64,000 bases of DNA from Mesorhizobium sp. CA8 (GTDB lineage Bacteria; Pseudomonadota; Alphaproteobacteria; Rhizobiales; Rhizobiaceae), in NCBI RefSeq assembly GCF_020164955.1, contig NZ_JAIUHG010000002.1, positions 186,001-250,000 of the forward strand. Direction: 5' to 3'. How positions within the stretch are numbered: position 1 is the stretch's first letter; the number at the start of each line of letters is the position of its first letter. Below are positions 39,253 to 47,745 of this stretch, piece by piece. The position numbers and the translations under genes were made by a program. The notes beneath the pieces were generated by a model. That model was not told the origin of the DNA. It did not search any database and saw only the letters and a program-made list of their open reading frames with translations.

Positions 39253-39678
39253 ATGCGCGCTTCAACATCTCTCACGACAGTAATCCTGGCTGCTGCGCTG
39301 ATCGCGGCCCCGCTCGCCGGCGCCTATGCGGCCGGGCACCACAAGGGACTTCTCGACGCGACCCCTCCAGCCGATTTTGTCGGACCCCGCGTGAGCGGTC
39401 TGATCGATCAGGTCCAGGGCGTGGATCAGGGCATCGCCGACGCCCGCCAGGCAAACAACATTTCGGCCGCCGAAGCGCAGCGGCTGCATATGCGCACCGC
39501 GCATATCAGCCAGGCCGCGGAGCACGTCGCGGCTTCGGATCACGGCAGGATACCGTCCGCGCAATACCGTCAGTTGCTGCGCCGCCTCGACAATGTCGAC
39601 CAGAGGCTGATGAACGACACCGGCAGCGGCATCATGATGGGCGACGGCTCCGACGGCGGCAATTACCCGAACGGCTGA
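39253..39678 (+). CDS. Small secreted protein of unknown function
   Basis: The 141-residue protein has a signal peptide (1-26, ending AGAYAAG), then a helical region (about 50-110) rich in Gln, Ala and His, and a Gly/Asp-rich end (GIMMGDGSDGGNYPNG). No domain is recognised. A CGGAGG sequence precedes the start, and a strong terminator follows. The 251 bp upstream hold a T-rich run near 39090 and a GGCCCTG/CAGGGCC inverted repeat (39188-39222). Confidence 0.72.
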   Translation: MRASTSLTTVILAAALIAAPLAGAYAAGHHKGLLDATPPADFVGPRVSGLIDQVQGVDQGIADARQANNISAAEAQRLHMRTAHISQAAEHVAASDHGRIPSAQYRQLLRRLDNVDQRLMNDTGSGIMMGDGSDGGNYPNG

Positions 39679-39707
39679 CCTCTTCGGAGGAAACGGAAGG
39701 GACCACC

Positions 39708-39744
39708 TGGCGCCCACGGGACCTGGCCCGGGGGCGCCAATTTT
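39708..39744 (+). terminator. Terminator of the small secreted protein gene
   Basis: TGGCGCCC at 39708 onward pairs with GGGCGCCA ending at 39739, with further GGG/CCC pairing in the stem, followed by TTTT. Confidence 0.85.
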
Positions 39745-39768
39745 CGACCGCGTCCTGCTTCGATTGGA

Positions 39769-39811
39769 GCAATTCCAGGAAAAGTGCGAGCGGTTTTCCG
39801 TCCGGAATTGC
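39769..39811. repeat. 43-bp rhizobial palindrome, family B, copy 1
   Basis: GCAATTCC (39769-39776) and GGAATTGC (39804-39811) flank a centre with GTGCGAGCGGTTTTCCGTCC. A near-identical element is at 51404-51447, and a degraded half copy at 23765-23790. It sits between two convergent genes. Confidence 0.75.
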
Positions 39812-39844
39812 GTAGAAACAAAGAGATAGAGCGGTTCGGCGTTT

Positions 39845-40198
39845 CTATAGGCCGAGCCAAAGCGCGATGATGGCAAGTACCGCCGGCGCCGTCTGGACGA
39901 ACAGGACCTTGCGGCCGACGGTCGCCGCGCCGTAGAGGCCGGCGATGGCGACGCAGAGCAGGAAGAACATCTTGATCTGAAACCCGCCGGCGCCGAGATA
40001 GAGACCCCAGATCAGGCCCGCGGCGAGAAAGCCGTTGTAGAGCCCCAGGTTGGCGGCGAGCACCTTCGAGGCGCTGGCGAACTCCGGCGTCAGCCCGAAC
40101 GCCTTGCAGCCGCGCGGCGTATCCCAAAGCACCATCTCCAGATAGACGATATAGCAATGGATCAGCGCCACCAGCCCGACCAGGATATCGCCGATCAT
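39845..40198 (-). CDS. DUF1304 membrane protein
   Basis: The 117-residue protein has four transmembrane helices and the DUF1304 landmarks: ALIHCYIVYLEMVLWDTPRG near the start, NLGLYNGFLAAGLIWGL in the middle, and a C-terminal QTAPAVLAIIAL. ATG 40198 follows GCGGAGGAGACG and is preferred over the frame's far upstream start. Function unknown. Confidence 0.87.
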   Translation of the reverse strand: MIGDILVGLVALIHCYIVYLEMVLWDTPRGCKAFGLTPEFASASKVLAANLGLYNGFLAAGLIWGLYLGAGGFQIKMFFLLCVAIAGLYGAATVGRKVLFVQTAPAVLAIIALWLGL

Positions 40199-40344
40199 CG
40201 TCTCCTCCGCTTGTTCGGACAAGCATTGACTACACGTCCACGCCGCCGCGCAAGACAGGCCGACCCTGGCCTTGCCGACCAGGGTTGCCAAGCTTCGCGC
40301 CTTGGTATCTTTTCGCGCCAGCCCATTTACAGCCGGAACCCATC

Positions 40345-41829
40345 ATGTCCTTCCAGAAACTCGATCAACTCGGCCACAAGCTCGAAGCGCTCGAGCATGC
40401 TTTGGCCATCCTCGGCGCCGACGAGGCGACGCATATGGCGGTCGGCGGCGGCGAAAAGCGCGCCGAGGCGATGTCCTTGCTTGCCGGCATGCTGCACGCC
40501 CAAGCGACCGCGCCGGAGATCGGCGACTGGATCGCCGCCGCCGAGGCCGAGCCGCTGAACGACGAGCAACAGGCGGCGGTCAGGGAACTGCATCGCCAAT
40601 ACACCAACCTCACCTGCCTGCCTGTCGAATTCGTCGAGCGCCAGACGGTGGCGCGCATGCGCTCCGAGCAGCTCTGGCGCGACCTGCGCGCCAAGAACGA
40701 CTGGGCGGGCTTCTTGCCGGCGCTGGAAGGTGTCGTGACCCTGGTGCGCGAGGAAGCCGCCTTGCGCGCCGACGCGCTCGGCCTGGCCCCCTATGACGCG
40801 CTGATGGAGCAGTACGATCCCGGCAACCGCGCCGCCGACATCACGCCGGTGTTTGCCGAGCTGAAGGCCTTTCTCAAGGATTTCCTGCCGCATGCGCTGG
40901 CCGTGCAGGATGCGCGGCTGGCGAAACATCCGCTGAAGCCGCTCTCCGGCAGCTACGCCATTGACCGGCAACGCGAGCTCGGCCTTGCCATGATGGCGGC
41001 CGTCGGCTTTGACCTCACCCATGGGTCGCTCTCGGTGTCGCACCATCCCTTCTGCGGCGGCGTGCCGAGCGACGTGCGCATCACCACCCGCTACAAGACC
41101 TCCGACTTCCTGTCGGCGCTGATGGGCGTACTGCACGAGACCGGTCATGCGCTCTATGAGCAAAATCTGCCGAAAGCCTGGTCGCATTGGCCGCTCGGCA
41201 AGGCGCGCGGCATGGCAGTGCATGAGAGCCAGAGCCTGTTCGTCGAAAAGCAGATCGGCCGCAACCCGGCCTTCTGGCGCTGGGCGCTGCCGGTAGTCGA
41301 AAAACACCTCGGCGAAGCCTGGTCGATCGACGACATCCTGCCGCATGTCCACCATGTCGAGCGTGGCCTGATCCGGGTCGACGCCGACGAGGTCACCTAT
41401 CCGCTGCACGTCATCCTGCGCTACGAGCTGGAGCAGGAGCTCGTATCCGGCCGGCTGGAGGTCGCCGACCTGCCGGAGGCATGGGATGCCAAGATGCGCG
41501 ACTATCTCGGCCTCTCGACCATCGATAATCCCGCCGACGGCCCGATGCAGGATGTGCACTGGCCGGGCGCCGCCTTCGGCTATTTCCCCTCCTACACGCT
41601 GGGCGCCATGATGGCCGCGCAGCAATGGGCAGCGCTGACCAGGGAGCATCCGTCCGCCGACCAGGACCTCGCCAAGGGCGATTTCAGCGCCATCAACGAC
41701 TGGCGTCGCGCAAAGATCTGGTCGCAGGGCTCACGCTGGTCGACGCCGGACCTGCTCAAGCGCGCCACTGGCGAGAAGCTCAACGCTTCCTATTTCACCG
41801 AACATCTGCGCAAGCGCTACGGGAACTGA
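40345..41829 (+). CDS. M32-family metallocarboxypeptidase
   Basis: The 494-residue cytosolic enzyme removes C-terminal residues from peptides using a metal ion. The active-site HETGH (in GVLHETGHALYEQ) holds two His ligands and the catalytic Glu, followed by the helix ESQSLFVEKQIGR that supplies the third ligand (Glu), and HVHHVERGLIRVDADEVTYPLHVI. These are the M32 (Taq/Pfu carboxypeptidase) signatures. ATG 40345 (MSFQKLDQLGHKLE) matches the family length. Confidence 0.94.
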   Translation: MSFQKLDQLGHKLEALEHALAILGADEATHMAVGGGEKRAEAMSLLAGMLHAQATAPEIGDWIAAAEAEPLNDEQQAAVRELHRQYTNLTCLPVEFVERQTVARMRSEQLWRDLRAKNDWAGFLPALEGVVTLVREEAALRADALGLAPYDALMEQYDPGNRAADITPVFAELKAFLKDFLPHALAVQDARLAKHPLKPLSGSYAIDRQRELGLAMMAAVGFDLTHGSLSVSHHPFCGGVPSDVRITTRYKTSDFLSALMGVLHETGHALYEQNLPKAWSHWPLGKARGMAVHESQSLFVEKQIGRNPAFWRWALPVVEKHLGEAWSIDDILPHVHHVERGLIRVDADEVTYPLHVILRYELEQELVSGRLEVADLPEAWDAKMRDYLGLSTIDNPADGPMQDVHWPGAAFGYFPSYTLGAMMAAQQWAALTREHPSADQDLAKGDFSAINDWRRAKIWSQGSRWSTPDLLKRATGEKLNASYFTEHLRKRYGN

Positions 41830-41865
41830 CCCGCGGCAGGTTGAAACCAGCTGGGTGCGGCGTGC

Positions 41866-43668
41866 CTACTCCGCCGCGCCTTTGAAGGCGCTGGCTCCGG
41901 TCTCGAACTGCAGCTTGGCGAGCCGCGTATAGATGCCGCCCTTGGCGACCAGGCTCTGATGCGTGCCTTCCTCGACGATGCGCCCGCTGTCCATGACCAG
42001 GATGCGGTCCGCCTTGAGCACCGTCGCCAGCCGGTGCGCGATGACGATGGTGGTGCGGCCGCGCATCAGCCGCTCCAGCGCTTTTTGCACCAGCGTCTCA
42101 CTCTCGGCGTCTAGCGCCGAGGTCGCTTCGTCGAGCAGAAGGATCGGCGCGTCGCGCAGAATGGCCCGGGCGATCGCGATGCGCTGGCGCTGGCCGCCGG
42201 ACAGCGTCACGCCGCGCTCGCCGACCTGGCTGTCATAGCCCTTGTCGAGCCTGGCGATGAATTCATCGGCAAGGGCCGCCTTGGCCGCGGCCTCGATCTC
42301 GGCTTCGCTGGCGCCCTGCCGGCCGAAGCCGATATTGTCGGCAGCACTTGCCGCGAAGATGGTGACGTCCTGCGACACGATCGCGATGCGTTGGCGGATG
42401 GCGGCCGGATCGGCCTCGCGTACATTGACGCCGTCGATGAAGACGCGGCCGCTCTCGGGGTCGTAGAAGCGCAGGATCAGCGAGAAGACGGTGCTTTTTC
42501 CCGCGCCCGAAGGCCCGACGATCGCCACCGTCTCGCCCGGCTTCACCTGGAAGCTCAGGCCATGCACCGCGGCGCGGTCCGGCCGCGCCGGATAGGAGAA
42601 GGAGACGTCGTCGAAGCTGATCGCGCCCTTGGCCGTGGCCGGCAGCGGAACGGGATCGGCAGGCCGCTGGATCGTCGGCGTCTCGGCCAGGATCTCGGTC
42701 AGCCGCTCGGCGGCACCCGCCGCCTGCGACAGCTCGCTCCACACCTCCGACAGCGCGCCGAGCGCGCCGGCGGCAAACACCGAATAGAGCAGGAACTGGC
42801 CGAGCGTGCCCGGCGACAGCGTGCCGGCAAGCACATCGCGCGAGCCGAACCACAACACCGCCACCACCGAGGAGAAAATCATGAAGATGGCGAAGAAAGT
42901 CAGGAACGAACGCGCGAACACCGATGCCCGCGCCGCCTCGAAGGCGGCGTCGACAGCGTCCGCAAAACGGCCGGTGACCAGCTTCTCATTGGTGAAGGCC
43001 TGCAGCGTGCGCACCGCGCCGATCTGCTCGCTGGCATAGGCGGTGGCTTCGGCGAGCGTATCCTGCGCTTGCCGAGACTTGCGCCTCACCGAGCGGCCGA
43101 AGGCGACCAGCGGCAGCACGATCACAGGGATTGCTGCAATGACCAGGCCGGAGAGTTTTGGGCTGGTGACGACCATCATCGCCACCGCGCCGAGGCCCAG
43201 GATCAAGTTGCGCAGCGCGACCGAGGCGGTGGCGCCGACGGCCGACTTCACCTGGGTGGTGTCGGCGGCAAGCCGCGACACGATCTCGCCCGAATGCGCG
43301 CGATCGAAGAAGGCGGGCGACAGTGTCGTGACATGGGAGAAAACGTCGCGGCGGATGTCGGCGACGACCCGCTCGCCGAGCGTGATGACGAAATAGTAGC
43401 GGCTGGCCGAGGCGGCCGCGAGCAGCGCCGCCATCAGTACCAGTGCCGCGAAATATTCCGCGATAAAGGTGGAACCCGCGGCCTGGAAACCGTGATCGAT
43501 CATGCGCCGCACGGCCATCGGCAAGGCGAGCGTCGTCACTGCCGCCACGATCAGCGAGATGATGGCGCCTATTACCAGCTTCCGGTAGCGGGTAACGTAG
43601 GGAAAGAGGCTGCGGAGCGGCCGGACCGAGCGTCTGCGCTCGCTTGCGCTGCCACCGATTTCCGCCAT
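41866..43668 (-). CDS. MsbA-like ABC exporter, fused membrane and ATPase domains
   Basis: The 600-residue half-transporter has six transmembrane helices (about 30-320) and a nucleotide-binding domain (about 360-590) with Walker A GPSGAGKST, signature LSGGQRQRIAIARA, Walker B ILLLDEATSALD and H-loop VIAHRLATV. Such exporters move lipids, peptides or drugs out of the cytoplasm as dimers. The substrate cannot be told here. ATG 43668 follows AGAGGAAACGC. It is divergent from rpmE. Confidence 0.92.
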   Translation of the reverse strand: MAEIGGSASERRRSVRPLRSLFPYVTRYRKLVIGAIISLIVAAVTTLALPMAVRRMIDHGFQAAGSTFIAEYFAALVLMAALLAAASASRYYFVITLGERVVADIRRDVFSHVTTLSPAFFDRAHSGEIVSRLAADTTQVKSAVGATASVALRNLILGLGAVAMMVVTSPKLSGLVIAAIPVIVLPLVAFGRSVRRKSRQAQDTLAEATAYASEQIGAVRTLQAFTNEKLVTGRFADAVDAAFEAARASVFARSFLTFFAIFMIFSSVVAVLWFGSRDVLAGTLSPGTLGQFLLYSVFAAGALGALSEVWSELSQAAGAAERLTEILAETPTIQRPADPVPLPATAKGAISFDDVSFSYPARPDRAAVHGLSFQVKPGETVAIVGPSGAGKSTVFSLILRFYDPESGRVFIDGVNVREADPAAIRQRIAIVSQDVTIFAASAADNIGFGRQGASEAEIEAAAKAALADEFIARLDKGYDSQVGERGVTLSGGQRQRIAIARAILRDAPILLLDEATSALDAESETLVQKALERLMRGRTTIVIAHRLATVLKADRILVMDSGRIVEEGTHQSLVAKGGIYTRLAKLQFETGASAFKGAAE

Positions 43669-43874
43669 GAGCGTTTCCTCTGGCCGCTTGGCGGGACAGC
43701 GCTTCAATATGCGCCCGCCGCGGCCTTGTGATTCAATTCCGGCTGATGTATAGGCTCGCCGACCGTTTTAGAAGCCGTGGCTTTTCATTAGCTGCGGCTT
43801 CGAGTTTTAAAAAGGGGCGCATCGACGCAGGCCTTTAGGCCCGTTGCCAGCGCCGGCAGCCAGGAAACACGACA

Positions 43875-44096
43875 ATGAAGGCCGATATCCATCCCGACTA
43901 CCACACCATCAAGGTCGTCATGACCGATGGCACCGAATACCTGACCCGTTCGACCTGGGGCAAGGAAGGCGACACGATGAACCTCGACATCGACCCGACC
44001 ACGCACCCGGCCTGGACCGGCGGCCAGCAGACCCTGCTCGACCGCGGCGGCCGACTGTCGAAGTTCAAGAAGCGTTTCGAGGGCTTCGGGCTCTAG
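43875..44096 (+). CDS. rpmE: 50S ribosomal protein L31 (zinc-free C-minus type)
   Basis: The 73-residue protein has the L31 opening ([22 protein letters not shown]) and the C-terminal KFKKRFEGF motif. The CxxC zinc ligands of the C-plus type are missing, and it contains no Cys at all, so this is the zinc-independent form. A strong intrinsic terminator follows. Confidence 0.96.
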   Translation: MKADIHPDYHTIKVVMTDGTEYLTRSTWGKEGDTMNLDIDPTTHPAWTGGQQTLLDRGGRLSKFKKRFEGFGL

Positions 44097-44117
44097 CCGG
44101 ATACATCGGCAGATTTG

Positions 44118-44145
44118 AAAAACCCGCCTTCGAGGCGGGTTTTTT
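44118..44145 (+). terminator. Terminator of rpmE
   Basis: AAAAACCCGCC pairs with GGCGGGTTTTT around a short loop, giving a long A/T-flanked hairpin with a T-run. Confidence 0.92.
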
Positions 44146-44163
44146 GTGGCCAGTTTCGTTCTT

Positions 44164-44260
44164 CTCCCCGTTCTACGGGGAGGTGCCCCGAAGGGCGGAT
44201 GAGGGGCAGCGCCGGCGCTTGAAAGTTCAAGGTTCCTCGCCCCACGAAGTGGGGAGAGGT
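44164..44260. repeat. Rhizobial intergenic mosaic repeat
   Basis: Two small hairpins, CTCCCCG-TTCTA-CGGGGAG (44164-44182) and CCCC-ACGAAGT-GGGG (near 44241-44255), flank GTGCCCCGAAGGGCGGATGA. This is the kind of module seen many times between genes in Mesorhizobium. It separates rpmE from the convergent TetR gene. Confidence 0.6.
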
Positions 44261-44291
44261 GTCCAAGCCTTGCGACGCTGCGGAATCGTTC

Positions 44292-44933
44292 CTACCCGCC
44301 CACCAGCTCTCTCAGCGCCATGCGCTTGTAAGCCGCGACCAGCCTGTCGCCCTCGTCGCGGTCGACCGAGATCGCCAGCCGCATGGCCGCCTCGCCCGTC
44401 TGCCAGACGAGAAACGCGGTCGTCTCCAGTTCGACCGGATCGGCATCGGGGCGAATTCGTTTCAGCGCCGCAACCAAAAATTCGGCATTGGCCCGGCTGT
44501 CGGCCAATTCCAGTTCGCGCAGCGCCTTGTCGGCCTGCGTGCCCGACCATATGTCGCGCATCACCGGCTCGGCCAGGAACAGCTGGTAATAGATATCGAC
44601 CAATTCCGAAAACGACTTCCGTAGGCCTTCAGCATCGCTGACATCCTTCAGCGCCGTGGAAATGCAGGCCTGGCTTTCGGCCGTGTAGCGCTCGGCCAGC
44701 GCCCAGACGATCGCCCGCTTGTCCGGGAAGAACTGGTAGAGCGAGCCGATCGACACCCCTGCTCGCTCCGCAACCTCGCCCATGCGCATCGCATCGCTGC
44801 CCTGCTCGGCAATCAGCGCCGAGGCGGCGGCAAGCATGCGCTCGACCCGCTCGCGGCTGCGTTGCTGGCTCGGCGAGCGACGCGGCGAAGCGATGGCGGC
44901 CTGGTCCGGCTTGGCGGTGACTTTATCATCCAT
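44292..44933 (-). CDS. TetR-family transcriptional repressor
   Basis: The 213-residue protein has an N-terminal helix-turn-helix (about 25-75; ERVERMLAAASALIAEQGSDAMRMGEVAERAGVSIGSLYQFF, in parts) and a helical ligand-binding region. The open frame begins at 45002, but ATG 44933 follows GGAGAGCC and lies downstream of the palindrome at 44970-45002. The divergent DUF1772 gene is the likely target. The ligand is unknown. Confidence 0.92.
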   Translation of the reverse strand: MDDKVTAKPDQAAIASPRRSPSQQRSRERVERMLAAASALIAEQGSDAMRMGEVAERAGVSIGSLYQFFPDKRAIVWALAERYTAESQACISTALKDVSDAEGLRKSFSELVDIYYQLFLAEPVMRDIWSGTQADKALRELELADSRANAEFLVAALKRIRPDADPVELETTAFLVWQTGEAAMRLAISVDRDEGDRLVAAYKRMALRELVGG

Positions 44934-44969
44934 GGCTCTCTCCGGCGATTTTCCGAAAACCGGCTTGAC

Positions 44970-45002
44970 TTGCAAAATACGAGGGTTCATCACATTTTGC
45001 AA
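44970..45002. promoter_or_regulatory. Probable TetR operator with overlapping divergent promoters
   Basis: TTGCAAAAT (44970-44978) and ATTTTGCAA (44994-45002) are perfect inverted arms. They contain, on both strands, a TTGCAA box 17 bases from a (C/T)ATTTT box, so divergent promoters overlap the operator. A 17-bp imperfect direct repeat also starts at 44977 and at 45003, 26 bp apart. Confidence 0.6.
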
Positions 45003-45050
45003 ATATGAGGATTTATCACGCTTCGTAACCCAGCACCTGGAGCAACTGAG

Positions 45051-45526
45051 ATGATGAAACTTCTTCCTACCCTCACCTTCATCGCCGCGATCGGCTCCGG
45101 CGTCGTCGGCGGCGTCTTCTTCGCCTTCTCGAATTTCGTCATGGCAGCACTTGCCCGGCTGCCCGTCCCAAGCGGCATCGCGGCGATGAATTCGATCAAC
45201 GTCACGGTGATCACGCCGACCTTCATGACCGCGCTGTTCGGCACTGGCCTGATCTGCCTGGTGTGATTGCCGGTGTTTTCTTCGGCTGGAGCCAGTCCGG
45301 CTCGTACTGGCTGCTTGCCGGCGCCGTGATCTATTTCGTCGGCAACCCGATCGTGACCATAGTCTTCAACGTGCCGCTCAACGACGCTTTGGCCGCCGTC
45401 GATCCGCAGAGCGCCAACGGCGCCGCCGTGTGGGCGAACCATCTGAGCCAATGGGTGATGTGGAACCACGTCCGGGCCATCACCGCGATCGTGGCGATGG
45501 CCTGCTTCATCATGGCATTGATCTGA
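45051..45526 (+). pseudogene. DUF1772 membrane protein gene split by a frameshift
   Basis: A single DUF1772 (anthrone oxygenase-like) protein of about 155 residues appears to be encoded in two frames. The first 71 residues (45051-45266) end LICLV then TGA; the second part (45263-45526) continues with IAGVFFGWSQSGSYW to MALI in the -1 frame, overlapping by GTGA. Restoring one base after CTGGTG would rejoin LV-L-IAGVFF. It may be a true one-base deletion, an assembly error, or two coupled half-proteins translated by re-initiation at the GTG. The gene is divergent from a TetR regulator. Confidence 0.7.
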
Positions 45527-45548
45527 GGTGAGCAGCCCGCGCGAATGC

Positions 45549-45571
45549 AAAAGACCCCGCCTCAGGCGGGG
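45549..45571 (-). terminator. Terminator overlapping the SelW-like stop codon
   Basis: CCCCGCC-TCA-GGCGGGG is a perfect hairpin whose loop on the minus strand is the TGA stop codon of the SelW-like gene; TCTTTTG follows. Confidence 0.8.
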
Positions 45572-45873
45572 CCCGTCTTCTTGTGCGGTTTGCGATCAGC
45601 GTGGCCGAGATCCCGCTCCGGGTCGATGACGTCGCGAACCAGCTGCTTGAGTTTTGCCGCGTCCGGAAAACCGCCGTCGCGCTTGCGCTCCCAGATGAGC
45701 TGATCGTTGCAGGCAATGGTGAAGATGCCGCCGGTGCCCGGCACCAGCGTCACCTCGCCGAGATCGGTGCCGAAGGTCGAGAGCAGCTCCTGCGCCATCC
45801 AGCCGGCCCGCAGCAGCCAGTGACATTGCGTGCAATAGGTGATACGGATGACGGGCAACGGCTTCTCGCTCAT
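45562..45873 (-). CDS. SelT/SelW/SelH (Rdx)-family protein
   Basis: The 103-residue protein has a thioredoxin-like Rdx fold with the redox pair C14 and C17 (ITYCTQCHWLLRA), here both Cys rather than selenocysteine. GTGGIFTI and ERKRDGGFPDAAKLKQLVRD are further family marks. The redox partner is unknown. Its stop codon lies inside the loop of its own terminator hairpin. Confidence 0.9.
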   Translation of the reverse strand: MSEKPLPVIRITYCTQCHWLLRAGWMAQELLSTFGTDLGEVTLVPGTGGIFTIACNDQLIWERKRDGGFPDAAKLKQLVRDVIDPERDLGHADRKPHKKTGPA

Positions 45874-45891
45874 GTCGTGTCGCGTAGCCGG

Positions 45892-46641
45892 TCAGGCCGC
45901 GCTGAGCTTGGCCATCGTCTCGTCGTCGACCTCGAAATTGGCATAGACGCTCTGCACGTCGTCATCGTCCTCGAGCGTGGCGACCAGCTTCATCAGCGAC
46001 TGCGCCCGCTCTTCGTCGACCGGGACGTTGTTCTGCGGCTGCCAGATCGGCTTGACCGATTCCGCTTCGCCGAGCGCGGCCTCCAGCGACTTCGACACTT
46101 CACCGAGATTTTCGAAGGCGCAATAGATCGTGTGACCTTCCTCGTCCGACTCCACATCGTCGGCGCCGGCCTCGATTGCGGCTTCCATCACTTTGTCGGC
46201 GCTGCCGGCCGAGGCCGGGTAATAGATTTCGCCGACGCGGTTCCACATGAACGACACCGAGCCGGTTTCGCCGAGCGCCCCGCCGGCCTTGGTGAAGGCG
46301 GCGCGCACATTGGAGGCCGAGCGGTTGCGGTTGTCGGTCAGCACTTCCACGATCAGCGCTACGCCGCCGGGGCCGTAGCCTTCATAGCGCACGGCCTCGT
46401 AATTTTCCGCGTCGCCCGCGGACGCCTTGTTGATGGCGCGCTGGATGTTGTCCTTCGGCATCGACACGGCCTTGGCGTTCTGCACCGCAAGGCGCAGCCT
46501 GGGGTTCATCGCCGGATCCGGCGTGCCGGTCTTGGCGGCGACGGTGATTTCGCGCGCCAGCTTGGAAAACATTTTCGACCGCACCGCGTCCTGGCGGCCC
46601 TTGCGGTGCATGATGTTCTTAAACTGCGAATGGCCAGCCAT
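45892..46641 (-). CDS. YebC/PmpR-family protein (TACO1-like)
   Basis: The 249-residue protein starts [27 protein letters not shown] (given in part), the YebC signature, and has [28 protein letters not shown]. Members act as transcription regulators or as factors that relieve ribosome stalling at proline-rich stretches. It is 18 bp upstream of the SelW-like gene, on the same strand, and may be co-transcribed with it. Confidence 0.95.
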   Translation of the reverse strand: MAGHSQFKNIMHRKGRQDAVRSKMFSKLAREITVAAKTGTPDPAMNPRLRLAVQNAKAVSMPKDNIQRAINKASAGDAENYEAVRYEGYGPGGVALIVEVLTDNRNRSASNVRAAFTKAGGALGETGSVSFMWNRVGEIYYPASAGSADKVMEAAIEAGADDVESDEEGHTIYCAFENLGEVSKSLEAALGEAESVKPIWQPQNNVPVDEERAQSLMKLVATLEDDDDVQSVYANFEVDDETMAKLSAA

Positions 46642-46844
46642 GGCACCCCTGTCGTGTTCGGCTAGAGCATCTCGAAGCGAGGTGTCGTCACCGCATCTTC
46701 GGCAAAATGCTCGAATTCAATCTTTCAGAACGTCCCGGGCATGCCTGCTAAGGCACGCGGCGCTCTTTGTCGGAATGGCCGGCTTATAGATAAATCGGCT
46801 CAATTCGTCCAGACGCGCCTTTACTTCGGCGTTGAGCCGGCCCC

Positions 46845-47168
46845 TCACCCCTCCAGATCGGACCTCAGCCGATCGAGAATGCTGATGGCGTGGCCGGCAT
46901 ACTGGCTGATCCAGCGGTCGTGGATCTGCTTGATCGGCAGCGCATTGAGATGGTTCCAGCGTTCGCGCCCCTCACGCTTCGCCACCACCAGATCGGCCTC
47001 CTCCAGCACCTTCAGGTGCATCATCACGGTGCAGCGGTCCATGTCCGGGAAAGCCTCGCACAGCGCGCCGGTGGTCTGCGGCTGATCCTTCAGGCGATCC
47101 AGCAATTCACGCCTGCGCGGGTGCGCCAAGGCCTTGAAAACATGGTCGTCGGAGGTTTGACTTGACAT
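46845..47168 (-). CDS. ArsR-family repressor (SdpR-like), possibly leaderless
   Basis: The 107-residue winged-helix protein (FKALAHPRRRELLDRLKDQPQTTGALCEAF, in parts, then DRCTVMMHLKVLEEADLV) lacks the metal-binding CxC of ArsR/SmtB, as in SdpR-like repressors that sit beside SRPBCC genes. No ribosome site precedes its ATG; the -10 box TATAGA lies so close that the mRNA would begin at or next to the A of the ATG. A perfect palindrome overlaps its start. Confidence 0.88.
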   Translation of the reverse strand: MSSQTSDDHVFKALAHPRRRELLDRLKDQPQTTGALCEAFPDMDRCTVMMHLKVLEEADLVVAKREGRERWNHLNALPIKQIHDRWISQYAGHAISILDRLRSDLEG

Positions 47169-47189
47169 GTTATATTTCTATAACATATC
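47161..47189 (+). promoter_or_regulatory. SRPBCC-cluster promoter with operator exactly in the spacer
   Basis: CTTGAC (47161-47166) and CATATC (47184-47189) are 17 bases apart. The palindrome ATGTTATA-TTTC-TATAACAT (47167-47186) fills the spacer and enters the -10. On the other strand the same element covers the arsR -10 and start codon, so one bound repressor would block both directions. Confidence 0.7.
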
Positions 47190-47219
47190 GTCTCGAGCAG
47201 CAAGGAAGGAGCTGTGGAT

Positions 47220-47702
47220 ATGTCCTTGGGATTCAGGATTTCCGGACGCATCGGCAAACCGGTCGGCGAGGTCTTCGATGCCGTCGTCAATCCGACAAAG
47301 CTCAGCGGCTATTTCACCACCATAGGCGGCGCTTCGGCTCCGCTTGTCGCCGGCACCACTGTCACCTGGTGGAAGTCTGTCCCGGTGGAGGTCGGCGAGG
47401 TAACGAAGGACAAGCGCATCGTGCTGCGCTGGGACGCAACAGACGCCGACGGCAAGCCCGCCTACAAGACCCGTATCGAAATGAATTTCGAGCCGCTTGA
47501 GGACGGCGGCACCTTCGTCACCATCGCCGAGTCCGGCTGGCATGAAGGCGAGACCGGCCTGAAGAAATCGTACCTGAATTGCGAGGGCTGGTCGCAGATG
47601 CTGGCCTGCATGAAGGCCTATCTCGAATACGGCATCAATCTGCGCGACGGCTACTACTGCAGCGAGCTGCGCGGCGAGCCGGCCAACGAGACCAACACCT
47701 GA
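47220..47702 (+). CDS. SRPBCC (AHSA1/activator of Hsp90-like) protein
   Basis: The 160-residue START-like protein begins MSLGFRISGRIGKPVGEVFDAVVNP and has FTTIGG, TWWKSVPVEV and GWSQMLACMKAYLEYG, typical of the AHSA1-like group next to SdpR-type repressors. GTG 47214 is an alternative start, but ATG 47220 follows AGGAGC. It is first in a run with two VOC proteins and a second, broken SRPBCC gene, all controlled by the divergent ArsR-type protein. Ligand unknown. Confidence 0.88.
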   Translation: MSLGFRISGRIGKPVGEVFDAVVNPTKLSGYFTTIGGASAPLVAGTTVTWWKSVPVEVGEVTKDKRIVLRWDATDADGKPAYKTRIEMNFEPLEDGGTFVTIAESGWHEGETGLKKSYLNCEGWSQMLACMKAYLEYGINLRDGYYCSELRGEPANETNT

Positions 47703-47745
47703 GGCTGACATTCAGGTCCCGATATCCGGCAGGAGAGGTCGCCCG

